Positions 24,145 through 32,811 of a stretch of 32,861 nt of DNA are shown piece after piece. Source of the stretch: an uncultured Collinsella sp. (GTDB taxonomy: Bacteria; Actinomycetota; Coriobacteriia; Coriobacteriales; Coriobacteriaceae); contig URBM01000005.1 of assembly GCA_900545995.1 (NCBI GenBank), positions 1 through 32,861 on the forward strand, in the 5' to 3' direction. The notes beneath the pieces are model-generated. The model was not told the DNA's origin. It did not search any database and saw only the letters and a program-made list of their open reading frames with translations. The translations under genes were made by a program, and so were the position numbers. Each line of letters opens with the position of its first letter. The first letter of the stretch is position 1.

Positions 24145-24398
24145 GCTTATGCGGCCTCCTCGATGTCCACCAAAAGATTGCGCTCGGGGTATGCTGCTAG
24201 GTCCCGTGCGCTGGCAGTATTATGCCGCGGCTGCTGCAAAGAAGCGCTAAAGAAAGGCTTAACCTGGTTTGGTTTTACGATGAAACTGCAGGTCAGAAGT
24301 ATCGAATAACACTCTTGAAAGGTTTTGAGCTTAAGGGCTTTCTAAGGTTTGTGGTGCGGATGTGGCTCGCCTGTGCGGGGCGTGTGGATGGCTCGTTC

Positions 24399-25388
24399 CT
24401 AGCGCTGCGGCTCTGCGGCGCGCACCTGCTCGATGACCTTTTCCATCGTGGCGTCGATGCGGTCTTTTTTGAGTTCGCATTCCCAGATGGTTATGGGTGT
24501 CCAGCCCATTTGAGTGAGCGCTGCCACCGCGGCGCGATCGCGCTCGACGTTGCGACGGAATTTTGCTTCCCAAAACTCAACATTGCGTTTGGGCTGACTG
24601 GGGTTGCACTTGGGGCAGCGGTGCCAAAAGCAACCGTTGACGAAGATGGCGATTTTGCGCCCGGGGAAGGCGATATCGGGTTTGCCGGGAACCTTCCATT
24701 CCAAACGATAGCCCGTAAGGCCCGCGGCCCGTAGGCGCTGGCGAACGAGCAGCTCGGGCTTGGTGTTCGCACGCTTGTTGCCCTTCATGGACTTTTTGAT
24801 GGCGGCGCGACGGCGCACCAGTTCGCGCTCGTCAGCGGAAAGGTCCGAGGTATCGATGCCGTCGAGCAGACCTGGTTTGGGACGCTTTTTGCTGCGGCGC
24901 TTAGGTGCGCGCTTGGGCCTGGAAGCGGGCTCGTCGTTCGTGGTGGCCTCGGCGTCGTTGGCAGTGCCGTTGGCCTCAAGCCGATCTTCCTTCAACTCAA
25001 TCAGAGCATCGATAAGCCCTTTGTCGGCGGGCATCCACTCAACCGTGGCAAGCGAGGTGCGCGGAATCCAGCGGATATCGAGCTGGCGGTCGTGCTTCTG
25101 GGGTTCATCGGATTCATCGGCGAGCGAGCAGTAGTAACACTCCATCGAGAGATGGAAATCGGGGTAGTCATACTCAACGGTGTAAAAATCGCGCAGGTTG
25201 GTGACTTTTACCTGCAGCTCTTCCATAAGCTCGCGTCGCACGGCGTCTTCGGGTGTCTCGCCGCGCATGAGCTTGCCACCGGGGAACTCCCAAAGTCCCT
25301 GCATGTCGCCATAGCCGCGCTGCACGGCAAGCAGCTCGTCAGATCCTTCCTTGCGAATGATCCCAGCGGCAACATGAACAGTCTTCAA
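24399..25388 (-). CDS. Nudix hydrolase - Vsr endonuclease fusion
   Basis: A 329-residue protein joining two DNA-maintenance domains. Residues about 1-130 are a MutT-type Nudix hydrolase with Nudix box GGKLMRGETPEDAVRRELME (37-56), then EL; the usual Gly near its end is Gln. Such domains clean oxidised nucleotides such as 8-oxo-dGTP. Residues about 131-195 are a Lys/Arg-rich linker. Residues about 196-325 are a Vsr-type mismatch endonuclease: NTKPELLVR (Glu212), GKPDIAFP (Asp238), FVNGCFWHRCPKC (His256, zinc Cys), IWECEL. Vsr nicks T:G mismatches arising at methylcytosine. A TTG start at 25388 has AGAGAGGA 6 bases upstream; the longer open frame is antisense to the ABC gene. No Dcm methylase is adjacent. 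Confidence 0.88.
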   Translation of the reverse strand: MKTVHVAAGIIRKEGSDELLAVQRGYGDMQGLWEFPGGKLMRGETPEDAVRRELMEELQVKVTNLRDFYTVEYDYPDFHLSMECYYCSLADESDEPQKHDRQLDIRWIPRTSLATVEWMPADKGLIDALIELKEDRLEANGTANDAEATTNDEPASRPKRAPKRRSKKRPKPGLLDGIDTSDLSADERELVRRRAAIKKSMKGNKRANTKPELLVRQRLRAAGLTGYRLEWKVPGKPDIAFPGRKIAIFVNGCFWHRCPKCNPSQPKRNVEFWEAKFRRNVERDRAAVAALTQMGWTPITIWECELKKDRIDATMEKVIEQVRAAEPQR

Positions 25389-25536
25389 CAGGAGTCCTCT
25401 CTTAGCATCAACACGTGACAGGCTAGCTACCCGTACCTTACACAACGGTAAGGCAAGCGTAAGCCATATCGATGGTAGCCGACTCGGCTTCTTGCGACTA
25501 TAGATGCCGTAGACTAATCGCAAGAAAGGACTCGGT
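25389..25536. promoter_or_regulatory. Divergent spacer between Nudix-Vsr and ABC genes
   Basis: Contains a 7-bp inverted repeat CTTGCGA (25491-25497) / TCGCAAG (25518-25524) just before the ABC gene; a possible regulator site. TAGACT at 25510-25515 could be a -10 box. Confidence 0.35.
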
Positions 25537-26322
25537 ATGCAAACCACGCACATGGCGACCCCGGTACTGGAGGTCGCGCATCTCGAAAAGGTATATGGAG
25601 CGCTGGGCAACGTGACCCGTGCGCTCAACGACGTCAGCTTTACCGTCAACCGCGGCGAATTTGTTGGCATCATGGGCGCTTCGGGTTCGGGCAAGTCGAC
25701 GTTGCTCAACTGCGTGTCGACCATCGATAGCGCCACGAGCGGCACCATCCGCATCAACGGGCAGGACGTGACGCGCATGAAGCAGGCCAAGCTCTCGCAG
25801 TTTCGCCGCGAGGAGCTCGGCTTTATCTTCCAGGACTCCAACCTGCTCGATACGCTCACGGCACGCGAGAACATCGCCCTGCCGCTCACCATTGCCCGCA
25901 CAAACTCGGTAGAGATCTCGACCCGCGTGCAGGATGTGGCAGCGCGCCTGTCCATCAGTCAGGTGCTCGACAAGTATCCCTACCAGATGTCCGGCGGGCA
26001 GCAGCAGCGCGTTGCCGCGGCTCGCGCACTCGTCACCGACCCCACCATGATCATGGCCGACGAGCCCACCGGCGCCCTCGATTCCAAGAGCGCTCGCCTG
26101 CTGCTCGAGAGCCTAGAGGCCCTTAACCGCCGCCTGCGAGCCACCGTGCTCATGGTCACGCACGACAGCTTTGCCGCCAGCTACACGAGCCGTGTGCTGT
26201 TTATTCGAGACGGCAAGATCTTCACCGAGCTGCGCCGCGGCGACACCGACCGCCGAGAGTTCTTCGACCGCATTATGGAGGTCGTTGCCATGATGGGCGG
26301 TGAGGGCTCCGATGCTCTGTAA
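25537..26322 (+). CDS. ABC transporter ATPase (BceA/MacB-like)
   Basis: 261-residue ATPase. Walker A GASGSGKST (about 48-56), Q-loop FIFQDSNLL, signature MSGGQQQR, Walker B MIMADEPTGALD, and switch His in VTHD. The D-S-N-L-L-D-T-L-T stretch after the Q-loop is typical of BceA-type ATPases. GAAAGGA lies 7 bases before the ATG. Partner permease overlaps its 3' end by 11 bases, so the two are co-translated. Such pairs detoxify or sense cell-wall-active peptides, often with a two-component system; none is adjacent here. Confidence 0.92.
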   Translation: MQTTHMATPVLEVAHLEKVYGALGNVTRALNDVSFTVNRGEFVGIMGASGSGKSTLLNCVSTIDSATSGTIRINGQDVTRMKQAKLSQFRREELGFIFQDSNLLDTLTARENIALPLTIARTNSVEISTRVQDVAARLSISQVLDKYPYQMSGGQQQRVAAARALVTDPTMIMADEPTGALDSKSARLLLESLEALNRRLRATVLMVTHDSFAASYTSRVLFIRDGKIFTELRRGDTDRREFFDRIMEVVAMMGGEGSDAL

Positions 26323-28534
26323 ACTCGCTTGGGGTAACGTCCGCCGCGCCGGCCGCGACTACCTCGTCTACCTTTTGACGCTCACCCTGGGCGTCACGGT
26401 CTTCTATGCCTTTAACACCATCTCGATGCAGGTCGACATCGCCGGAATCGATGAAGAGGGCTTGGCGCAGGTTATGGGCAGCATGCTCGGCGACCTGACG
26501 TACTTTTTGGCCGGTGTCATGGCCTTTTTGATGGTGTATGCCAATAACTTCATCATGAAACGCCGCAAGAAGGAGTTTGGCCTGTACCAGGTGCTCGGCA
26601 TGGGGCGCGGGCGCGTCGCCACGATCATGGCGCTCGAGACCGTGATCGTCTCGGTCGTGGCCTTTGTCGCCGGCATTGTGCTGGGTGTGGGACTCTCCCA
26701 GCTCATGACGTTCTTTACGGCCTCGCTTTTTAAGACACAGATTGCCAATTTCCACTTCTTTTTCTCGGTGCATGCGTTCAATCTGACCCTTGCCTGCATG
26801 CTCGTAATGTTTGTGCTCACGCTACTGCTGAACCTTCGCGCCGTGCGTCGTACCAAACTCATCGAGCTTATGGGTGCCGAGCGTCGCAACGAGAGCATCA
26901 AGACGCGCAACCCCTGGATTGCGATTGCCATCTTTGCCGTGGGCGTGGTGCTTGTGGGCGTGGCCTATTACCGTCTGCTACGTGATGGGTTCCCGCTAAC
27001 CGCGACGGACAGCAAGCTGCAAGAGGCCATGAACCAGTTTGGCATTACGACCGCTATGGTTACCGTGGGCACCTTTGCCCTGTTCTGGGGACTCTCGGGC
27101 ATGCTCATCAAGCTGCTGCAGAGCCTGCGCGGCGTGTATTGGCGCGGCCTCAACATGTTTACCGTGCGCCAGCTTGCGGCCAAGGTCAACACGGTGTGCT
27201 TTTCGATGGGCGTCATCGCGATGCTCCTGTTTTTGGCCATCACCTCGGTGACGTGCGGTATGTCGATTGCCAATGTGATGAACGAGAACCTGGAGCGCTA
27301 TAACCCTGTTGACGTGTCACAGACGTATGTCTATTACACGCCCGATACGCTCGACTACTACAAAGAGTACATCAATCCGTCTGAAGCCGATCGCATGGTG
27401 CTGGCCGATAGTACGGTCGATTTGTACTCCGCATGGCACGGCGATCCATGGCACGGCGATCGTAAGGGCAAGTCGGCGGACAACAACGACGAGACCGGCA
27501 AGAAGGTCAATATTGCCGATGTTGCCGGTGAGCATGTGCAGATCGATTCGTATCTGAGTTACCCGCTTGGCGGTTCGGATCCTTCGGTGACTCCAAGTGA
27601 AATGTGCAAGGCCATGGGCGAAAAGCTTCCCAAGGCGTTCGGGGGTAGCAATGCCGATACGATGGGTCTGTTTGTGACGCCGGCGAGCCAGTACAACAAA
27701 CTGCGTCAGATGATGGGCGAGGAGCCGGTGCACATCGGTCACGACCAGTATCTGCTCACGTGTGATATGGGCGGCGAGCTGGTCGACCTGTACACCAAGT
27801 ATATGGCTGGCGGCCATGCCCTTACCTTGGGCGGGCATACGCTCAAGCCCGCAACCGATAAGTCGGACGAAGATGCGGCGGCCATCGCCAACTCGGCGAT
27901 GGGCAGTAATCCGGGTACCGTCGTCGTTGCCGACGAGCTGTTGTCCCAACTTAATCTGCAGCCGTATTCCAGTAGCCTGCTCGTTAACTACAAACAGGGG
28001 ATGGATACAACCGAGGCAGACGAGAGCATTAAATACACTGTGCTCGACAATCTGCTCGTTGACGGCAAGGAGCCGGGGTCGTGGGGAATCTTCATCACAC
28101 GCTCCGAGATGTACACGCAAGCAGCGCAAATGAACGGTCTTATTAGCTACCTAGCCATCTACATCGGCTTTGTATTGGTCGTTGCATGCGCGGCGATTCT
28201 GTCGATCCAGCAACTCTCCAACGTGGCCGACGGCAGCCGCAGCTATCGTGTGCTGGCACAGATCGGCTGTGAGGACCGCCAGATTCGTCATTCGGTGATG
28301 GCGCAGCAAGCGGTATTCTTCCTGTTCCCGCTGGCAGTGGGCCTGGCGCACTCCTTTGTGGCACTTAAGGTGATCATCGAGCTGGTGAGCATTTTCGGAA
28401 ATATGAGCATCGGCGGCACCGTGGGCCTCACCTGTGCAATCTTCCTGGCAGCATACGGTGGCTACTTCCTGGTGACCTACCTCATGAGCGCCGGCATGGT
28501 GCGAGCCGCCATAGCCACCCGCTACAGCGAGTAA
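26312..28534 (+). CDS. ABC transporter permease, FtsX/BceB-like
   Basis: Large 740-residue permease. N-terminal membrane span around LVYLLTLTLGVTVFYAF, a first FtsX block (KRRKKEFGLYQVLGMGR ahead of three spans), two more spans, a soluble outer domain of roughly 250 residues (about 340-605), and a C-terminal FtsX block starting ISYLAIYIGFVLVVACAAIL. This matches the ten-span BceB layout with an outer sensing domain. The ATG at 26312 is preferred, with GGTGAGG about 6 bases upstream; a GTG at 26300 is possible. Works with the preceding ATPase; export or removal of antimicrobial peptides is the usual job of the family, the actual substrate is unknown. Confidence 0.88.
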   Translation: MLCKLAWGNVRRAGRDYLVYLLTLTLGVTVFYAFNTISMQVDIAGIDEEGLAQVMGSMLGDLTYFLAGVMAFLMVYANNFIMKRRKKEFGLYQVLGMGRGRVATIMALETVIVSVVAFVAGIVLGVGLSQLMTFFTASLFKTQIANFHFFFSVHAFNLTLACMLVMFVLTLLLNLRAVRRTKLIELMGAERRNESIKTRNPWIAIAIFAVGVVLVGVAYYRLLRDGFPLTATDSKLQEAMNQFGITTAMVTVGTFALFWGLSGMLIKLLQSLRGVYWRGLNMFTVRQLAAKVNTVCFSMGVIAMLLFLAITSVTCGMSIANVMNENLERYNPVDVSQTYVYYTPDTLDYYKEYINPSEADRMVLADSTVDLYSAWHGDPWHGDRKGKSADNNDETGKKVNIADVAGEHVQIDSYLSYPLGGSDPSVTPSEMCKAMGEKLPKAFGGSNADTMGLFVTPASQYNKLRQMMGEEPVHIGHDQYLLTCDMGGELVDLYTKYMAGGHALTLGGHTLKPATDKSDEDAAAIANSAMGSNPGTVVVADELLSQLNLQPYSSSLLVNYKQGMDTTEADESIKYTVLDNLLVDGKEPGSWGIFITRSEMYTQAAQMNGLISYLAIYIGFVLVVACAAILSIQQLSNVADGSRSYRVLAQIGCEDRQIRHSVMAQQAVFFLFPLAVGLAHSFVALKVIIELVSIFGNMSIGGTVGLTCAIFLAAYGGYFLVTYLMSAGMVRAAIATRYSE

Positions 28535-28997
28535 CAAGCGGGCAAAATCGTCGCAAAATCAGAGGCGTATGACCGCCGCGAAGGGACCAGGGGCCCTTTC
28601 GCGGCGGTTTTTGCCAACCTGGTGCGTCTCAGATACAAGTGAGTAGACTGTTTTGAACCTGCCGAGCACATCGCGACAAATGCTCAATAAAACCGCAGGT
28701 CAGAGCTATGTCGTTTTGGGGCGTGCTCGGCCTTCTGCAAAAAGCCTACTCACTTGGTTTTTCTGCTAGAAGACCGCCACGAGGGAAGGCAACTCCCTTA
28801 CGGCGGTTTGGACGTTTACCCAGATAAAACCTGCCAAAATAAACCTGTCCATTTTTGGCAGGTTAACGCTTCCAGAAATGGAGGATGAGCGTGGTGCCTT
28901 TTAGCGGAGGGGGCATATTGATTAATTCGGCTAACAGTTTTTTAACGCCGGGGATGATGCTAAAATAGCCAAAATGCTATCTAGGAGCTTTGATTTT
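28535..28997. repeat. Hairpin-rich spacer with four stem-loops
   Basis: No gene in 463 bases. Stem-loops: 28572-28612 (ACCGCCGCGAAGGG stem plus T-run, the permease terminator); 28636-28756 (arms CAAGTGAGTAG and GCCGAGCAC with their complements, ending in T-run); 28773-28807 (ACCGCC...GGCGGT); 28828-28864 (AACCTGCCAAAA...TTTTTGGCAGGTT). The first and third share the ACCGCC stem. Confidence 0.8.
28572..28612 (+). terminator. Rho-independent terminator of the BceAB-like operon
   Basis: A 14-bp stem with one bulged T, followed by five T, 38 bases after the permease stop. Confidence 0.85.
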
Positions 28998-30731
28998 ATG
29001 GCAACCGAGGCGGCTACTCTACAAAACGTGACGCGCTCGTTCCTATGGCATTCAATTATGTTGTTTATAGGGGCGGCTGGTCTGTATTGTGTGGCGCCAA
29101 GTATTTATGCGGGCCTTTCTGGCACCGTTCTTATCGGTCTGCATCTGCTTTCGGGTTTCTGTGTGGGCCTCATCTCTCGCCCCGTGGGACCGGGTATTTC
29201 CAAACGGCTTTTTGGACTTATGCTCGTAGACATTGCACTTCTTGTGATGTACACGGTATTTCTTAATGTGTTTCATCAATTTCATGTTGTGGTTTCGGCG
29301 CTCGCGTTCATTTTGTTGTTGCTAGCCCCCCTGCTTGTCGCTTGCTGTTCTTGGGCGCTTGGTGGTGAATTCGCAAACATGCGCGCGGGATCAAAGGGGA
29401 AACATGTATCCGATGGCCCTGCTCTCCACGGGTATCCTGAGTTTGCCCTTCACGGCCCCGTTATACTCTTGATTGCTTTGCTTGTTGGCCTTCAGTTTCT
29501 TCTCGCCCCGTTGATGGAGTCCATCGGTTCTTTCCTTTCCATTAACGCCGAGATGGGGGTTGCCGCCTCGCTCGTCGAGCCTCTTGCGTTTGGTAATGCT
29601 GCCGTCATTCTTGATTCGGATTGTTTGTTTTCGCGCAATATAAACATCGGAGCGGTGCTCCTGAGCTTTGGCGGGCATCAAGAGATTGCACTGCTTTTGG
29701 TGACTGTCTTGGGCAGCATCCTTGCCAGGGCCATAACGCGATTTTTACCCTACTTAACGAGCGCTTTTTCTGCGGATGCCAAATTAGGAGGAAAACACTC
29801 TGCAGTTGCCGATATCCCTGTGGCTTCGGGTTTTTCTCAAAGGGAGTCCGCGGTTTTCTTTATGAGGATAGAGGGAAAAACGTACGAGGAGATTGCTTCT
29901 GCCTTGGATATTTCCCCGTCTACCGCCCGTACCTATTTGTCGCGGGCCTTGACTAAAACCGGATATAAAAGCATTTCAGAGGCGACGACTGGACTTCTTT
30001 TGTCAAAGGATGCGTGGCATCTTGACGCAACAAATGACCATGATCACCGTTCAGAATCACTGAGGCTCTCATCGTCCAATCGGAACTGCAGGATAGTCTT
30101 CGCCTGCTTCCTGTTTATGTATGCGTCTGGAATGGGCATCGAGGAAATCCTCGTATGCTTCGGCTTTGAGCATGACGTGATAATCCTATCGATAGCCACA
30201 GTGCTTTTGGCCCTGTGTTGCTATGCGGTTATACGGCGGATGACAGAAATGCATTTATGTTGCTCACCTGAACTGAGTCTTTCTTCGGTATCCGCGGGTG
30301 CCGGAATAGCGTTCTGGGCTCACGATGCAGTAAGTCGACTGTACATTTTCTTTGAGTCCGTTGGGAGCGGTGAGTCCGTTGGCGTCCTTTTGCCTGCTTT
30401 ACGCGTGATCGCGTTCCTTGTCGTACTTATCCTTCTGACTTATTCGCTGCTATCCTTGCGTTTGAAAGATGCAGCTCGGGCGGGTGATCGACGCGATGCC
30501 GTGCGTGAGGCTTTCTTGAGGCTTGGCTTCACGCCGCTTTATGCCGACATCATGGCATGCGTTTTTGATGGCAATAGAACCACCGAGATTTGCGCGCATC
30601 TTAATGTTGCTCGGGGAACCGTCAAAGAGGCCAAGAGCAAGAGCTATGCCTTGCTTGGAGTTCACTCGGAGCGTGAACTTAGAGATAAAGTATTTTGTCT
30701 TATAGCTGATGTTGTAGAAAATGGCAGGTAG
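28998..30731 (+). CDS. Membrane LuxR-type regulator with two HTH domains
   Basis: 577-residue protein with an unusual order: about six to seven membrane spans (first around 20-240), a LuxR helix-turn-helix (about 279-330; FSQRESAVFFMRIEGKTYEE then IASALDISPSTARTYLSRAL), four further spans (about 363-490), and a second, more divergent LuxR helix-turn-helix at the C-terminus (about 510-565; TEICAHLNVARGTVKEAKSK). Membrane-anchored LuxR proteins with one C-terminal HTH are common in Coriobacteriia; here two such units seem fused head to tail. The ATG at 28998 is chosen for TAGGAG 10 bases upstream over an ATG at 28974. Base composition is lower in GC than to the left. It likely senses a membrane signal and controls the ABC gene 124 bases downstream (inference). 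Confidence 0.82.
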   Translation: MATEAATLQNVTRSFLWHSIMLFIGAAGLYCVAPSIYAGLSGTVLIGLHLLSGFCVGLISRPVGPGISKRLFGLMLVDIALLVMYTVFLNVFHQFHVVVSALAFILLLLAPLLVACCSWALGGEFANMRAGSKGKHVSDGPALHGYPEFALHGPVILLIALLVGLQFLLAPLMESIGSFLSINAEMGVAASLVEPLAFGNAAVILDSDCLFSRNINIGAVLLSFGGHQEIALLLVTVLGSILARAITRFLPYLTSAFSADAKLGGKHSAVADIPVASGFSQRESAVFFMRIEGKTYEEIASALDISPSTARTYLSRALTKTGYKSISEATTGLLLSKDAWHLDATNDHDHRSESLRLSSSNRNCRIVFACFLFMYASGMGIEEILVCFGFEHDVIILSIATVLLALCCYAVIRRMTEMHLCCSPELSLSSVSAGAGIAFWAHDAVSRLYIFFESVGSGESVGVLLPALRVIAFLVVLILLTYSLLSLRLKDAARAGDRRDAVREAFLRLGFTPLYADIMACVFDGNRTTEICAHLNVARGTVKEAKSKSYALLGVHSERELRDKVFCLIADVVENGR

Positions 30732-30855
30732 AAGCCTGTAGACAAACAAGATCATAAGTCCATCCCGCACGTCTACAGACAGTTCAGACGATGAAGGCGA
30801 TACTTCCGGACAACGGGTCCGACGATCCGTGTGTTGCGAACCGGAGGTGTTTGCT

Positions 30856-32757
30856 GTGAAGGTTTGTGATTGCCTCACATATGTACGGCTTAATTTAGAA
30901 GTTCTTGCGCGCAACCGGGGAATTATGTTGTTGACGGCGCTGCTCGCGCTCGTATTCTGCATCCCGGTTTTTCTATCCGTTCCAACGGGGGCAGATTATC
31001 TATATGGCAGAGGTTCCATCGAGGAGCAGAGGGCATTGTTGGCCTCTCAAGTCTCTGGCGGCGTTTATGACACCGCCCCACAGGAGCTCAACAGCATCAT
31101 TGCCGACGAAAGGGCGTGTCTTGATCGAGCGCTTGAAAACAAGGCAGATTCCAGAGGGTATTACGATGCGATTGCCGATTACGACAATCTATTGCTCAAG
31201 GAATACCGACTCGGTTATTTGAATGGCGTTGATTCGGAGCTATCGCTTGAGGCCCAAGAGCGTCTTCCCCGAGCCATAGCAATGCTGCCCCATCCGGAAT
31301 CGTACGGCTCAACAACAAAAATGCCTGGGATGAATCTTCTTGCATATTATTGCGGCGCTGTTCCTGCAATAGCGTGGCTTTTAGTTCCGGTTCTCGTCCT
31401 CTATATGTCGCTTGAGGGGGATGGAAAGCGGTTCTACGATCGGGCTTTGTTGTCAAAGTTAGAGATGAATGCATGCCGCGTTCTCGTCTCTGGCATTGCA
31501 TCGATGACGGTTTTGGTTCTGGCGTTGGCTCCCTGTTTTGTATTGGCAACGGTGCTTAACGGTGCCGGTCAGACGGAGTACCCAGTCGTATTCATTCAGT
31601 ATGGTGACGTGGTCGAAAGAACTGTGTTAGTTCAGCTTGGGCTATTTGCTGTCTTTGAGGCTGCGTTGTCTATGATGTTTGCTTCTTTGGGCGTGTGCGT
31701 ATACGCAGGAAGCAGAAACAGGGCCATTTCGTCCATGGTGGTCGCTCTTGTGGGGGGCATAAGCCAGCTTCCGTTTTATGCGAGCAAAGATGCTCCATGG
31801 CATGCGTTGCTGCCGTATATGGTGCCGAGCTATTCTGTCTCTTCGCTTGCACTCGGCGGCGCTTCTTACGCCAATGGAGCTGAGGTATCACTCGTTCCTG
31901 AAGCCAGTGCGCTGCACTGTTTCTTTGCCGTAATGGGCACGCTTGTTGTCTGTGCGTTGGGAATCATCTCGTTTTCGCGTCTAAAAAGCAAGAATCGCTG
32001 GGCCTGGAACCATATTAGTCCGGATAGTTTGGGCGAGAAAAGCTTGCTCTCTCTGTCGCTGGATGTGTTGACGGTTGAAAAAAACCAGCTGGCAAAGGGA
32101 TTGCAGTTTGATATGCCCGCTGGCCAGATATGGGGTCTTGTCGCGCCAAATGGATATGGCAAGACTACGTTACTTAATGCTCTTTGGGGAGACGCTGGGC
32201 CATCAGTGCGCGTGTCAGGTTCTCTCTGTTTTCATGCAAAAGCATGTGTCGACTGTGAGGAAATGAGAAAGGAATTCTTCTTGGTTCCGAATGGGCCGTC
32301 TCTATTGATTCCATACATGACAGTCGCTTTCCATCTCGACCGATGCGGGCGAATTTGGCATTCACCTCGCACTTTGGACCAGGTGCTTGATCGCTTTGAC
32401 TTGACTGGGTTGAAGAATACGCCCGTATCTAGGCTGTCTGATGGAAATAGACAATTACTCAATGTGGCGATGGCGTATATGTCCTATTGCGAAGTCGTCC
32501 TTTTGGATGAGCCCATGAATGCACTTGATGTGAGACACGTCGCAATCGTTTCGAATGCTCTTAGAGACGATGCGGGTAGGGGGGCGCATGTCATTATCTC
32601 TTCTCATCTAATCGGAAATCTCGAATCGCTTTGCGATGCTTCCGTATTGTTCACACGAGATGGCTCGCGTGTCGTTACCCGAGAAATGGGAGGTGATTCG
32701 AAATGGATCGGTAATGTGTACGCGCAGCTTTTCAAGACGAACGATAACAAAAACTAG
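30856..32757 (+). CDS. Single-chain ABC transporter, permease fused to ATPase
   Basis: 633 residues. One span near 23-42, a soluble stretch of about 110 residues, five spans between about 160 and 372 (ABC-2-like), then an ATPase domain from about 400. Walker A PNGYGKTTLL (431-440), signature LSDGNRQ (528-534, where LSGGQ is usual), Walker B VVLLDEP (547-553), switch His584 in ISSHL. The Q-loop Gln appears to be Asn479 (VPNGPSL). Permease-first fusions of this exporter type are uncommon. A GTG at 30856 has GGAGG 8 bases upstream. It follows the LuxR gene and precedes a truncated ORF, perhaps a further transport component or peptide. Substrate unknown. Confidence 0.82.
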   Translation: MKVCDCLTYVRLNLEVLARNRGIMLLTALLALVFCIPVFLSVPTGADYLYGRGSIEEQRALLASQVSGGVYDTAPQELNSIIADERACLDRALENKADSRGYYDAIADYDNLLLKEYRLGYLNGVDSELSLEAQERLPRAIAMLPHPESYGSTTKMPGMNLLAYYCGAVPAIAWLLVPVLVLYMSLEGDGKRFYDRALLSKLEMNACRVLVSGIASMTVLVLALAPCFVLATVLNGAGQTEYPVVFIQYGDVVERTVLVQLGLFAVFEAALSMMFASLGVCVYAGSRNRAISSMVVALVGGISQLPFYASKDAPWHALLPYMVPSYSVSSLALGGASYANGAEVSLVPEASALHCFFAVMGTLVVCALGIISFSRLKSKNRWAWNHISPDSLGEKSLLSLSLDVLTVEKNQLAKGLQFDMPAGQIWGLVAPNGYGKTTLLNALWGDAGPSVRVSGSLCFHAKACVDCEEMRKEFFLVPNGPSLLIPYMTVAFHLDRCGRIWHSPRTLDQVLDRFDLTGLKNTPVSRLSDGNRQLLNVAMAYMSYCEVVLLDEPMNALDVRHVAIVSNALRDDAGRGAHVIISSHLIGNLESLCDASVLFTRDGSRVVTREMGGDSKWIGNVYAQLFKTNDNKN

Positions 32758-32766
32758 GAAAGGAAG

Positions 32767-32811
32767 ATGACCATGAAGCGAAATGTAGCGAAGAACTATG
32801 TGAAGGGGTAG
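32767..32811 (+). pseudogene. Truncated ORF start after the ABC gene
   Basis: A strong ribosome site (AGGAAAGGAAG) leads to ATGACCATGAAG, but the frame ends after 14 codons (MTMKRNVAKNYVKG). With such a good start it is probably the 5' end of a longer gene cut by inserted DNA beginning near 32809. A genuine tiny peptide is less likely. Confidence 0.4.

Larger units (their letters stand above)
23692..24398. other. Gene-poor stretch between aldolase and Nudix-Vsr gene
   Basis: About 700 bases. The first part is a large palindrome (23719-23863). The rest has only weak coding signs on the minus strand: a 69-codon ORF at 23935-24144, and just before it a frame ending at 24147 whose last residues (ARDLAAYPERNLLVDIEEAA) look protein-like. 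It might be a decayed small operon, but I recognise nothing. Confidence 0.5.

Noticed and set aside
25389..25955. N-terminal extension of the Nudix-Vsr protein
   Set aside because: About 190 codons antisense to the ABC ATPase; a TTG with a good ribosome site at 25388 begins exactly at the Nudix domain.
25537..28534. Complete Bce-type resistance module with two-component system
   Set aside because: No histidine kinase or response regulator in the neighbourhood; only the transporter pair is present.
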